From Dimorphilus gyrociliatus (lineage: Eukaryota > Annelida > Polychaeta > Dinophilidae), in NCBI GenBank assembly GCA_904063045.1, contig CAJFCJ010000012.1, positions 2,678,335 through 2,742,334 of the forward strand: a stretch of 64,000 bases of DNA, given 5' to 3'. The notes under the pieces are model-generated. The model was not told the origin of the DNA. It saw only the letters and a program-made list of their open reading frames with translations, and did not search any database. Position 1 is the first letter of the stretch, and each line of letters opens with the position of its first letter. This document shows positions 23,201 through 33,675 of this stretch, in pieces. A program made the translations under genes and the position numbers.

Positions 23201-24238
23201 TGCAGTTGAAAACTCATTTATGCAACCGCAAAGGCAATTTTGCCATCTAGCAACAACGGTAAGAAGAGAGCATGAATTATACAATTGTAGTTTAATTGGT
23301 GATAGAATATCCTTTTACAAAATCGATGGAACAAACAAGATACGTCTGTGCGAAGTTTACGTTCTTGGTAAAAAGCAAGCCTACAATTCGGTCGGTATGT
23401 ACTGCATACTGTAGAAAATTCTGTTATATTGTCATGGTTAATTGTTGCCTTTTCCTCTCTCTCTCTCTCTCTCTCTCTCCCTCTTAGATTTGGGCACTGT
23501 AGAAAATGCAACAATGATATTCTCAATGGAAGGGTCTACACCTCATATGAATTCATTTTGTGATTATAGCACAAATGAACTTTTCTTCCAATTGAAAGTT
23601 TATCATAAATTGAACGGTGTCGGCTTTACACTAATGGAAACAAAGAGTTTTACATCCGACAAAGGTCTTCAGATTTTTGGTATTAATGAAAAACAAGAGT
23701 ATATTCTCTGCTCGCAATTTCGAAATCTTTTGAAAATTACCTCTCCAACACCATTTACATTTCCCTGTTCAAGTGAAATCATAGCGAAATATGTGAGAAT
23801 CTTCTCGTCTAGCGGATCCTTCAGAGCTTGCAATTATTATGTAATAAGTAAACAAGTGGTGAATAATCTTATAGGTTAGATTAATGACAATTTTTCAACT
23901 TTCTCACCTCTTTTCTCCTCTACATGTACTGTATTTTAATAAATACTGTCGCATTATATACAGTTAACTATCGACTGGAACAAGGAGCCTCGTCAATTAT
24001 TCCATCTCTTATCTATGCAACAGAAACTAATCTCAGCCTTCTCGACTGCTACAAATCCTGTATAAAAGATGACAAATGCGAATCTTTCGCTTATTCAACA
24101 GAATCCAAGGCCTGCATGTCCAGCAAATTTGAAATTCTATCAGAAGCTAGAGATCATTTAACAACGTCCACTAGCCTTTCTTATAGCGTAATGTATAAAA
24201 AATACGTTGTTCTGTCGCTCGTCTGCAATGGAAACTGA
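20234..24238 (+). CDS. Secreted F5/8C-PAN protein B (gap inside)
   Basis: Exons: 20234-20312 (signal peptide, TLIFIIICLHLF), 20593-20694 (eight-cysteine EB/EGF-like module with CKCNLRYG), 20761 into the gap 20834-21797, then 21905-22531, 22613-23113, 23179-23394, 23488-23874 and 23964-24238 (TGA stop). Exon 20761 starts a PAN or F5/8C-like module (RNLALRK). Exon 21905 has F5/8C repeats (NIAHLKPAL, TDGNF, WVAINLLAYY; then NILLHKPTWSSSS, ATDGSY, WLRVDM). Later exons continue F5/8C-like sheets (LCEVYVLG). The last exon is a PAN/Apple domain with the C...C...CESFAYS...C spacing. There is no TM segment at the end, so the product is a secreted multivalent lectin-like protein. Exons of 102, 216 and 387 nt equal those of its tandem neighbour at 24803-28831. 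The gap removes the exons corresponding to the neighbour's exons 3-5. Confidence 0.8.
20834..21797. other. Assembly gap (964 N)
   Basis: A run of N inside the F5/8C-PAN gene B. The open frames spanning it are artefacts of reading N. Confidence 0.99.
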
Positions 24239-24802
24239 TAAGAAGCAAATAGACAAAGTTGTTATGCACTATACAATATCTACCATATCATTTAAATAAT
24301 TTAATAAAGTCAACCGTAAAAATTGACTAGTTTCTATTCTGTTCAGGATGAATTGACTACTTTCCGATCCGTTATCCATGCTTCTATCACTTTATATACC
24401 ATTGATTAGAATGTTGCGAGTCGTAAATATAGGTCAGTGACTGTAGACTGATAGCCTACAATTTCCATTATCCAACTTAAAGGTTATAAAGAAGAAGTTG
24501 TTGAATTTAATTTCCACCTTTCTCTTTTTACCAATAATTCATTCTGATTGAAATTGTGACAGAGCTGTAGTCACGTGACAACGACTATTTTAACGTGGCT
24601 ACCGCAACGAAAGAGAAAAGTGTAAGCCTCTTATATAAGAAGCAAAGCTTTGTGCGGATGACCTATGTAGACTAATCTCTGTTCACCTTAAATTCATTCA
24701 TTCAAGTAGCTTAAAGGTTAAAAAGAGATTGAATCTTATTGTTACTTTCCGTCTACCTTTACAGCGGTGAAACAGTTGATAATTGACTTTTGAAAGTAGA
24801 AT
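24239..24802. promoter_or_regulatory. Spacer between tandem F5/8C-PAN genes B and C
   Basis: 564 bp, with the 3' end of gene B (AATAAA-like at about 24297-24306) and the upstream region of gene C. No additional exon is seen. Confidence 0.4.
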
Positions 24803-27800
24803 ATGTCTAGTTGGCTAGTACTGCTAACTTTGCATTGCCTCCTAACAAGTTGTGCACTTTCAGGTTTGTATAAAGCTATATTTCAGCTTTGCGAATCTTG
24901 TTCATAAAACCAATTTTTACACAAACTTTCCCCCCCTCTCTCTCTCTCTCTCTCTCCCTCTCCCTCTCCCCTTACAATTGCGTAGAAGAGCTATGTTCAA
25001 GTGAAGATGACTGTTCAGAATTTGAAAACTGCGTATTGGGTTATTGCAAGTGCAATTTGGATTATGGAGTGACTGCTTGCTCGAACTGTAAGGAAAGAAT
25101 ACTAGATTCTATTATATCAATATATTTGTTATTAATACGTTCCAATTTAGCCAAAGATCTGATACTGAAAAGGTATAAAGAACCAAATGCGTATGCTGTT
25201 ATTCGCACTTTTCAACACAAATCATTTGACGAATGCCTTAGAACTTGTCTCATTTCGGAAAGCTCCCTATGCGTTGGAATTTTAGTAAAAGACAACTTTA
25301 ACTGCAGCATTCTCTCTTCAATTGTATTTCCTTTAATAGACCTTGATTCCGATACGTTGGTTATTAGAAAAGGTAGATAAGCAACAGTAAAATCATTCAT
25401 GCATTCATTACTTCGTTCGTTCGTCCGTTCAATCAATCAGCCCTTTATTCATTCCTAACTCTAACAAATACTTAGATAAAAGAGCTGGAGTTTGCGGTGC
25501 TAACGATAATGTACAACCAACTCTCAACTATTGTTTCATATTCCTATGGAATTTGGCTGGCTGCCCAAATAAACAATTTGATCCTACGCAACATGAAAAG
25601 TCAATGACTATTAGGGAGTTCAGCCAATACGCAGAAACGGTATACACGAATAGCAGCAAAAGATCGGCTCAAGACGGAAATGGCAATTATTATAGAACAC
25701 TCTGTTTCGGTTCAAGAAGTTTCAATCATCAAAATGCAGCGTTTGGCAGGCAAGTTTTATATTTGGGCGGATTCACCGACCCGAAAGATCATCCAAATCA
25801 CGCGGTAGACGGTCTACGTCACAGCAATACATCACTAGGAGCGTGCTCTTTGCTAAATTCGCCTAGTGGATTGAATGAAGTATACATTAGCGTACGGCTT
25901 ATTGGAATTCATTCTGTAAACAAAGTTGTCATTTGGCCAACTAATCATCCAAGTATATAAATGAAATATTTGTCAATATAATACAAATGAACACAAACAT
26001 TTTAGCCAATCAACTATTTAACATTTATACATTGCCTTACTCTCATACGTGTCGAAACAACGTTCTACTTGAATACGATGATACGTCATCGTCACCACCG
26101 CCATCAACAAAAGTGTTTTGCGAAAATCCTCGACCTGAGAAGAATCCTAGAGTTACGTTTTACCAAATTTCGCAAATCAAACAAATTCACCTTTGCGAAA
26201 TAGAGATATTTTCTGGTAAAAAAAATTTCCCCTTTTCTTTCCATCAAACATTACTTTAACTTGTAGTAAAACCTTATTGTTGTTTTTTTAAGATAATAAC
26301 CATAACCTAAAAATGTTTACAGCCAATATTGCTTTTAACAAACCAGTCGGTTGTAGATATGCATTAGAACCGCCGGAAATGGTTAATGACGGAGACTTGA
26401 ACACCAAGTCGATTATTGAAATTGGAAAATCTTACTGGCTGTCAATTAATCTGCTCGCCTACTATACAATCTACGGTTTAGACTGTAAATTTAATTTCAC
26501 ATACTTGAATCTGCCAACAGAGATCACCGTTGGAATATCGACACAAAATCCTTCGATTGCCTTTAATCCCTTGGAAAATAGTTTCTGCGCCGAAATCAAT
26601 TCATATAGTTCTGTCGGAGACGATCTGTTTAGATCGTTATTATGCCCGAAAGGTGGCGTCGATGGTCAATTTGTTAACTTTTACTCCACTTCTACTGAAC
26701 CTCAGTTGGTTGATATTTATGAAATTGAAATATTTGGCCTATATTTGAGATCTTTGTATCTAAAAGAAAGGAATTTACTGTTGAATAAACCGGCATGGTC
26801 GTCTTCCTCGGTAGCAGTTGGCGAATCGTCTTCTTTTATAACGGATGGAGTATATACTTTACCATACAAATCGATTAAAGAGAGTAATCCCTGGTCAAGA
26901 ATTGATATGTTTAAAACCTATAGAATACTCTTTATCGCCATTGTAAGCGATCTTCGCCCATGTAAATAATATTCGAATAATAATTCCTATAATGTCATCA
27001 TACGCTTGCTTTCTAACCCTAACCCTTTCATTTAGATCACAAGAAACTGAATAGCGTCAGCGGACTCGTTACGAACAATCGTGGTTTCGATATTAACCAG
27101 AAAGAATTATTTAGTCAAGTATGCTTTACAAACACTGAAAACTTTCTAAGTGGCGAATATAGAGGTTGGACATGCGACCAACCGCTTCCGGTTGGACGCT
27201 ACGTTGTTGTTTATTTACCTATCTCCGTTGGCACTCTTATAGTTCGAGAAATTGAGGCCTATGGAGAGGAAGTTGGTGACGATGATAATTTCTCTCCTTT
27301 ACCAATCCTTAAAGCCGATAGATATAGCAAAAATATTGACTATATTAGCTCTGCAAACAACCAAGATTTGTTTCCTCTGAAAGCCATCGACGGCTCATCC
27401 TCTAATCTCATCTTTCAATCTAATTTTATTTCGTGTAGTGAATTTTTAACGATTGAAAATGTCGAAGCTAGATTTACTGTTTATCTTAATGATACTTACC
27501 TTATTTATCAAATAGGCGTTCTTCTTCCTTCCAACAGCGGTAATTATTGCCTGACAAACAACAAATCATTGAAGTTACTAAACTAACATGTCTTTTTCTT
27601 TTCTATTTTGGATTATTATCACCCAAAATCATCATCTTCATCATTATCGTCTTCTTCTTCTTCTCCTTCTTCGTCATTAGCATATTTTAAAGGAGTTCAA
27701 ATATCGGTAGAAAATTCAGCTATGCAATTCCATCGGCAAATTTGCGATTATGAAGTGGCTGCAATGGCAACATACCTTCTATACGATTGCAAATTGATTG

Positions 27801-28831
27801 GCGATCAAGTGTCCTTTTATAAAATTAGCGGCAATTATATATTACACATATGCGAAATTTACGTTCTGGGCAATGAAAAAGTCTACATTTCAAACGGTTT
27901 GAATAGATGATTTTGTTGTTTTTTTGTTTGTTCTCCGTTTATTCATCCCCAATCCCTTAACTTACTAAACCATTGATAGATCACAACACAAACAACCTTA
28001 TGATTTTGATTGAGGAGATAGTAGCAAGAAAAATATTTTCTGCCTTATCCAAATTAACGTCTGTGCCCTTTTTTCTTTCTCCGCAATTAGATAACGACAG
28101 CGTCGAAATGGCGAAAGTGGTTTACAAAATCACCTCCAACAATCAATCCCAACTACTCAGCAACGACGTTTGCGTCTTTTCTACAAAAGAAATCTACTTT
28201 CAACTACCAGTTTATCGTAAATTTATTGCAGTTGGATTTACAGTTGGGCAGACGGCCGACTTTGCAACTGGTCTAAATATTTTTGGCATGCACCATAAAG
28301 GAAATATATTGTGTATTAGCTTTAGAAACGTCATTGCGGTCGCCTCACCTTCCACTTTCACTTTTAACTGTTCAACAGAAATAGTTGCGAAATACGTGGC
28401 AATCTACTCGAGCAACGAATATTTGAAAGCCTGCAACTATTACGTAATAGCTAAGCAGGCGAAAGTCGATATTCTAGGTACATATAGTAAAATACAGTAT
28501 ACTAAATATGTATAACTATGAATTGTATAATATCTACTCTTTGTATTGAATAGCATTCAATCGGATGGAGAAAATGAATAGGCGGATAAAGACCAATCTA
28601 CTATATTTCGCCATAAACAACGTAGGCTTTTTGGAATGCTATTATTCTTGTATAGAAGACAACGAATGTGAAAGTATGATGTATTCAACTACAGAAGAAA
28701 GATGTCATTTTTCCCGTTTTCGAATGTTGCACAATGTATCATCTCAATTAACTGAAAATACAATGAACGATATTTTCTATATATTGTACACGTACGAAAT
28801 AGATTTCTCAACTCATTGTTCCCCCATCTAA
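24803..28831 (+). CDS. Secreted F5/8C-PAN protein C (complete)
   Basis: Ten exons: 24803-24863, 24986-25087, 25151-25372, 25476-25952, 26006-26215, 26323-26961, 27036-27539, 27681-27896, 28091-28477, 28554-28831. They sum to 3096 nt, giving 1031 aa; every internal junction is phase 1. Residues 1-20 are a signal peptide (MSSWLVLLTLHCLLTS). About 21-54 is an EB/EGF-like cysteine module (CKCNLDYG). About 55-128 is a PAN/Apple domain (SFDECLRTCLISESSLCVG). About 129-357 is F5/8C-like (HAVDGLRH; LCEIEIF). About 358-810 are further F5/8C repeats (NIAFNKPVG, NLLLNKPAWSSSS, WSRIDM, HICEIYVLG). About 940-1031 is a second PAN/Apple domain (CYYSCIEDNECESMMYS). There is no TM anchor. F5/8C and PAN modules bind glycans or proteins, so a secreted recognition or adhesion role is plausible. 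It is convergent with the LRR gene, whose stop is only about 80 nt away. Confidence 0.85.
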
Positions 28832-28909
28832 ATGATGAAAAAACATTGCCACTTTTCAATATTCAATCATGTTTGTTTGTTTGTATTGTGTTCAAAAATA
28901 TTTTATCAA

Positions 28910-31234
28910 TCAATAATACAAACAACTTGCATGTATCTTTTCCATATTTTTCAAATGGTTAAACATCTCTAGCCGTTGATTTTCACTCAATGAACACCTT
29001 GTATATTTCAACATTTTCAAGCATTTCGACGAACTCATCAATCCATTTAATATCGCTTCTAATTCTAAATTAATATTCACGCCAATCAAATTAACTTGTT
29101 CTAAACAGGTGCAAGCTGCCAATAAGTCGCTCAAATGTCTCAAATTTTCAATCGTTAGTCCGCATCCCTCAAAAGAAATAGTCGAAAGTGACAAACACGA
29201 ACGTCTGAGGCCTTGGCACACTAACCTAAATCCTTCGCCAAAATTACCGTTCATACTTAAATTGACTCGTTGCAACGACTGGCATTCGTTAAAGAGATTA
29301 CCCAACCAATAGTCTTTTTCTCCGCTAAGCCGACAACCCTTTAAACTAACAATTGAGAGAGAATAACGAGAATTTTTCAATCCGTTGCATATCATCTCAA
29401 ATCCTTTGCCGAGATTATCGTTTTCGCTCAAGTTAATTTCGCTTAATGAATTACACTCGAATAGGAAATTGCCCAACCAACAGCTCTGCTCCCCGCTCAA
29501 ATTGCAACCTTCAAAATCAACACTTGTAAGAGAATGAGCCGACGATATCAATCCCATACATATTCTCTGGAATCCCATATCAAACTGTTCGTTAGAGCTT
29601 AGGTGTATCCGTTGCAACATTATACATTCCACCAACAGATTGCCTAACCAAACACTTTGGTCTCTGCTCAATTCGCATTTATACAACGAAATGTTCAACA
29701 GAGAACGACACGAAGATTTCAAACCAAAACATATCTTCTCGAATCCCAATTTCCAGACTGGATTCCTATCTAGAAAGACGGTTTGTAGCGAGTCGCATCG
29801 CTTCAAGAGTTCACTCAACCAAACGCATTGTTCTGCACTTAAGCTACAATCCGAAAAATCGACAGTCAACAGGCGATGCGCCGACGATCTTAGGCCCTGA
29901 CTTATATTCCTAATTCCTTCTCCGCAGTTCCTATTCTCCGCCATAAAAAAGTCTTCCAGCGAAGAGCATTCGTTTAGAAACTCTCCTAGCCAAATGCATT
30001 GCTGTTCGGAAAAATCGCAATTAGACAAGTTGATCCGTTGAAGACAATGAGCGGACGACTTTAATCCTTCGCATATCTTTCGGAACGACTTTCCCCATTC
30101 TCCATTACTAGACAAATCCACAGAACGTAAGGCAGTGCACTGCTCAAAAAAGTTCCCCAACGCCAAGCAACTTTCATTTTCCCACAGATTCATCGAACTG
30201 AGGTCGATCTTCAACAAGGAATTGCCAAAGGCAGTCAAACGACTCAGCACTTGCCCAATCATGTACGGTGACATTTCATTATTATTAAACTTGCAATCCT
30301 GCAATGAATGGCATTCCGCCAACAAATCACAAAGCCACGAACACTGCAATTCGGTATGGAGACATTGGTCACAGTTAATGGCGGATAGTGTACGACTAGA
30401 CGACGATTGTAATCCATTGCAAATCATCCGAAACCCCCTACCGAGATTGATGTTGCCGAAAAGATTAATTTCGGTTAAGCTGTCGCACTTCCTTAAAAAA
30501 TCGCCGAACGACGAGCACTGTTCTTCGACTAGGTTGCAAAATGAAAAGTCAAGTGTCCTTAACGATTCGGACGACTGCCTTAAACCGTTGAATATTTCTG
30601 CAAATCCATCTCTCAACTCTCTATTCGCTCTGATGTTAACCGCTCTCAACTTGGTGCAAACTTTGAATAAATTTCCCAAGAAATAGCCGTGTTGACGCGT
30701 TAAACAACAGTTGGAAAAGTTGATTTCCAACAGGGAATTAGCGGACGACTTTAATCCATTGCAAATGTATTGAAAACTATAATCCATATTGTCATTGCTT
30801 GTCATAGCGAACGACTGTATGGAATGGCAGTTGGATAACAACGTACCTAATCGCTTACATTCCTCCTTTCCAAATAGGCAGCGTTCAAATTTCAAACTTT
30901 TTATTGATAAAGGTATCGGTAGATTGAACATTGAATGAAAGTTAATTAATGACAAACTCTCAATTGAACAGTTATTTAGAAAACGGAAGTCCTCAATTCC
31001 ATTGAATTTACGTTTTTTCAAAGAAATGTGGTCCAATTGAAAAAAACAAACATTTTCAAAGAAAACCAACTGTTTCTCGACGAATGGTTTTTGCCCATTT
31101 ATCGCAAATTGAAATATTTCAGATGCAAGATAACTTGGTATATATAAGGAATTCTTTTCACGTAACCCATTCAACAAATGTAGACTTTCTCCTACACAAT
31201 TCAATGCCAACAGCTTTAAAGAACTTACAGTCAT
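28910..31234 (-). CDS. Ribonuclease-inhibitor-type LRR protein
   Basis: 774 residues, one exon, starting at the ATG at 31234 (a TTG three codons upstream is in frame but unlikely). After a roughly 90-residue N-terminal part it consists of about eleven units of 56-57 residues, each made of two alternating LRRs. The unit reads like SLLxINFSxCxLSxEQ / WLGxLLxxCxSL / xxVxLSxNxxxGxGF / xxICxGLKSS. This long-repeat pattern with alternating 28- and 29-residue LRRs is that of ribonuclease inhibitor / NLR LRR domains. No NACHT, RING or TM is present in this frame and no signal peptide is visible, so the product is likely cytosolic. The nearly identical SSxxSL spacing suggests internal duplication. A related but more divergent LRR gene lies at 53644-54648. 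An N-terminal effector domain on an upstream exon cannot be excluded. Confidence 0.8.
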   Translation of the reverse strand: MTVSSLKLLALNCVGESLHLLNGLREKNSLYIPSYLASEIFQFAINGQKPFVEKQLVFFENVCFFQLDHISLKKRKFNGIEDFRFLNNCSIESLSLINFHSMFNLPIPLSIKSLKFERCLFGKEECKRLGTLLSNCHSIQSFAMTSNDNMDYSFQYICNGLKSSANSLLEINFSNCCLTRQHGYFLGNLFKVCTKLRAVNIRANRELRDGFAEIFNGLRQSSESLRTLDFSFCNLVEEQCSSFGDFLRKCDSLTEINLFGNINLGRGFRMICNGLQSSSSRTLSAINCDQCLHTELQCSWLCDLLAECHSLQDCKFNNNEMSPYMIGQVLSRLTAFGNSLLKIDLSSMNLWENESCLALGNFFEQCTALRSVDLSSNGEWGKSFRKICEGLKSSAHCLQRINLSNCDFSEQQCIWLGEFLNECSSLEDFFMAENRNCGEGIRNISQGLRSSAHRLLTVDFSDCSLSAEQCVWLSELLKRCDSLQTVFLDRNPVWKLGFEKICFGLKSSCRSLLNISLYKCELSRDQSVWLGNLLVECIMLQRIHLSSNEQFDMGFQRICMGLISSAHSLTSVDFEGCNLSGEQSCWLGNFLFECNSLSEINLSENDNLGKGFEMICNGLKNSRYSLSIVSLKGCRLSGEKDYWLGNLFNECQSLQRVNLSMNGNFGEGFRLVCQGLRRSCLSLSTISFEGCGLTIENLRHLSDLLAACTCLEQVNLIGVNINLELEAILNGLMSSSKCLKMLKYTRCSLSENQRLEMFNHLKNMEKIHASCLYY

Positions 31235-31514
31235 TTCAAACAATTGACAACAATACCAACATTCAAATATCTCAACCAGTAAATGTACTTGATACTATCT
31301 TATCGTTGTCCCGCGGAAGGGACAGTGTCCAAAATTTTGGAATTCTATTTGATAATATGACGAAAATTTTTGTCCAATGTTTACGTTTCTAACTTTTCCA
31401 CACCAGTTAGGCTTGGGATAAAATCAGAAAAAGGCCACCACAGTCGGTTCTCGTTAGATTCGGGAAAGTACCTCGACGCCAACAGAGAAAACTATTAATG
31501 TTTGCTTAGTATCG

Positions 31515-31545
<31 letters not shown>

Positions 31546-31994
31546 TCTGAATTGAATGGAAACATAGAGAATAGAGATAGTTTACTCGTAATTTAGAAGG
31601 CCTAGAAACAAATGAAATTATATTAGATAATTCTATTATTAAAAGCCATGATCCTGAATTGGGAATTCTGAATTCTCCTTGAAGAGAATTCTCGTTTCCT
31701 GAACAAAACTATCTTGAAACTTTCCTATGTGATAGGAAGAAGAGAACGATCTAACCCTATATCATCACCAGTTGGCGTCTCTTCAAAGCACAACAATAAA
31801 CAGGAAGCGCGCATTTGTTGAATTTATTGAGCGGGAATGATAAGAATTGAATGAAAATAATTAAAAGTCTTACACTGAGAAAAGAGTAGCAGCAAAAACA
31901 TAGACTTTTTCTCCAGTCAACATTCACTTAAAGAAGATAATCAACGATAAAACAAGAAATGTTTGTCAGTTCAACAGCGCTGAAAGAGTTTCAA
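31235..31994. other. Intergenic DNA with (GA)n tract
   Basis: A (GA)n run at about 31516-31545; otherwise AT-rich. This is upstream of the LRR gene and downstream of the tetraspan gene, both on the - strand. No exon is supported. Confidence 0.45.
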
Positions 31995-33056
31995 TTAAAC
32001 AGTTGTTTGTGCACCTTGCATAATAGATTGATAAGGAGGCGGCGGAGATTCTTCACCTCTAACGTTTGTCATCCGAATGCAGTCTTCGTATCGTGGTGCT
32101 GGTATTATTGGGTGCATTGAACTACGTCCTGCAGCGTATCCCTCGTCCCTACTTTACGAGAATAGAATAGAATGGAATAGATTAAGAAAAAACTGAAACA
32201 AACGATATACCTGTCTTGCATTTCGTACTGTTCCGATAATCTTTCGATAGTTCTGCCCGGCCAAAAGTAATACGAGTATTTTGTTAAGATTGATGATTGG
32301 CGGCGAAGAGAGAAGAAGAAGAAGAAGACAAATTAATTAAAAAAGAAAACAACAAGAGAAAGAAAGAAAAGAGTATACGTGTTTGTTTGTTTGTTTGTTT
32401 GTTTGTTTTTGTTTACCTTTCGTTGCCTGAATGATGAGGATTTGATCTAATTGAGATAACTAAAATATCAGCGTTTGGCGAATTTCTTTGGCGTAATTCT
32501 TGACAAACTCTAGAAACTTTACAATAATAAATAAATAGGACAATTAGCTGAAAAGCAGCGATTGCCGGATAAAACGTCACATATTTTAGGATATGGAGGT
32601 GAGGCAGAAATTCAGTCAAGCGATTTGTTCTATCAACATATATACTGGCTATTATCAATGATAATAGTTGGAGTGAAAGGCACAGATATATACAATATTT
32701 TGTTATTGTACTATATCTTTCAACATTTAAAAGTTGCTTCAACACAAGAATTCCCGATATGAGAAGAACAAAATTACTAAATACCATTACGACAAGCCAT
32801 ACTGAACATAGTTTGAACAGGTTCCTATAAAAAAATTCATGAAATTTCGCCTGAAAAATTTGCTCATTCTATTCAAATAACAAAACACTCACATTCCATT
32901 TTCATCTACAACCTCCGCTTCCTTACTTACGTTCATCGCAATCTCTCTTGCCTGACGCTTTGCCTGCCCGTATTCAGCCATCCACAATGGGCCAACCAGT
33001 AAATTTATTAACACTAGTGGATAGAACAACACCATCAATAACACGCTTTTCAGCAT
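31995..33056 (-). CDS. Four-exon tetraspan protein with PPxY tail
   Basis: Exons on the - strand: 33056-32893, 32824-32417, 32252-32211, 32148-31995. They sum to 768 nt, giving 255 aa with all phases consistent. Four hydrophobic segments are visible: about 3-25 (VLLMVLFYPLVLINLLVG), about 57-83, about 98-122 and about 140-162. A cytosolic C-terminal tail ends in a proline run with PPPPYQS, a PPxY motif of the kind bound by WW domains of NEDD4-family ubiquitin ligases. Four-TM proteins with PY tails include the LAPTM family, but I see no diagnostic sequence match, so family membership is open. The third exon is only 42 nt. Several introns carry (GTTT/CAAA)n microsatellites next to the splice sites. 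It is divergent from receptor 2, 0.62 kb away. Confidence 0.75.
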
Positions 33057-33675
33057 ATTCCAGTTTGTGGTGTGTTTTGTTTGTTTGTTTGTTTGTTTGT
33101 TTGTTTGTTCGTTCTCTGAGGGAGAAAAGAAAAAAGGATAGATTAGCGCTAATTTGTAGTAATCCTTCCTCTTATCCTTTTAAACGTGTAAAAAACAACT
33201 ATTGTACTTTGATTGATGTTTTATACTGAGCTATAGGCCTAGTTTTTTTGCGTTATCTCTAATCAATTCAATTGATAATTTGTTATCAAGTAACAATTAT
33301 TAATAAATTTTTAATCATCTGCCGACAAGATCGAATTTCTCTGAATTATAGCTGAGCAGATATCTAAATAGAACTATTCAAACTATGCGTGTACTCATTT
33401 CGTACGAAATTCTTTTGCGATTGCAGTTAAAAACGGGAATGTTGCCTTTTTAAAAGGCAACAAAACTTGTTGTATGTAGGTGGACGAGTATTCGTTACTC
33501 ACTAATGAAGATATTTAAATCCAACCACAGTTCTATATACAGCTAATTAAACTCTGTAGCGTCTCTATTATCCTGAAAAGTCATCGTAGATGATTAATTA
33601 TATTTCAATGAATCAATCGGACAAACACACACAGTACTCGTATTATTTCTTTTGCGTTTTTCGTTAGTTTTTCAA
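33057..33675. promoter_or_regulatory. Divergent spacer (tetraspan gene / receptor 2)
   Basis: About 620 bp between two divergent start codons, with a (GTTT)n tract at about 33078-33110 directly upstream of the tetraspan start. It probably contains both promoters. No specific element is identified. Confidence 0.4.

Noticed and set aside
29109-30686. + strand frames of 67-183 residues
   Set aside because: Periodic antisense frames of the LRR repeat array.
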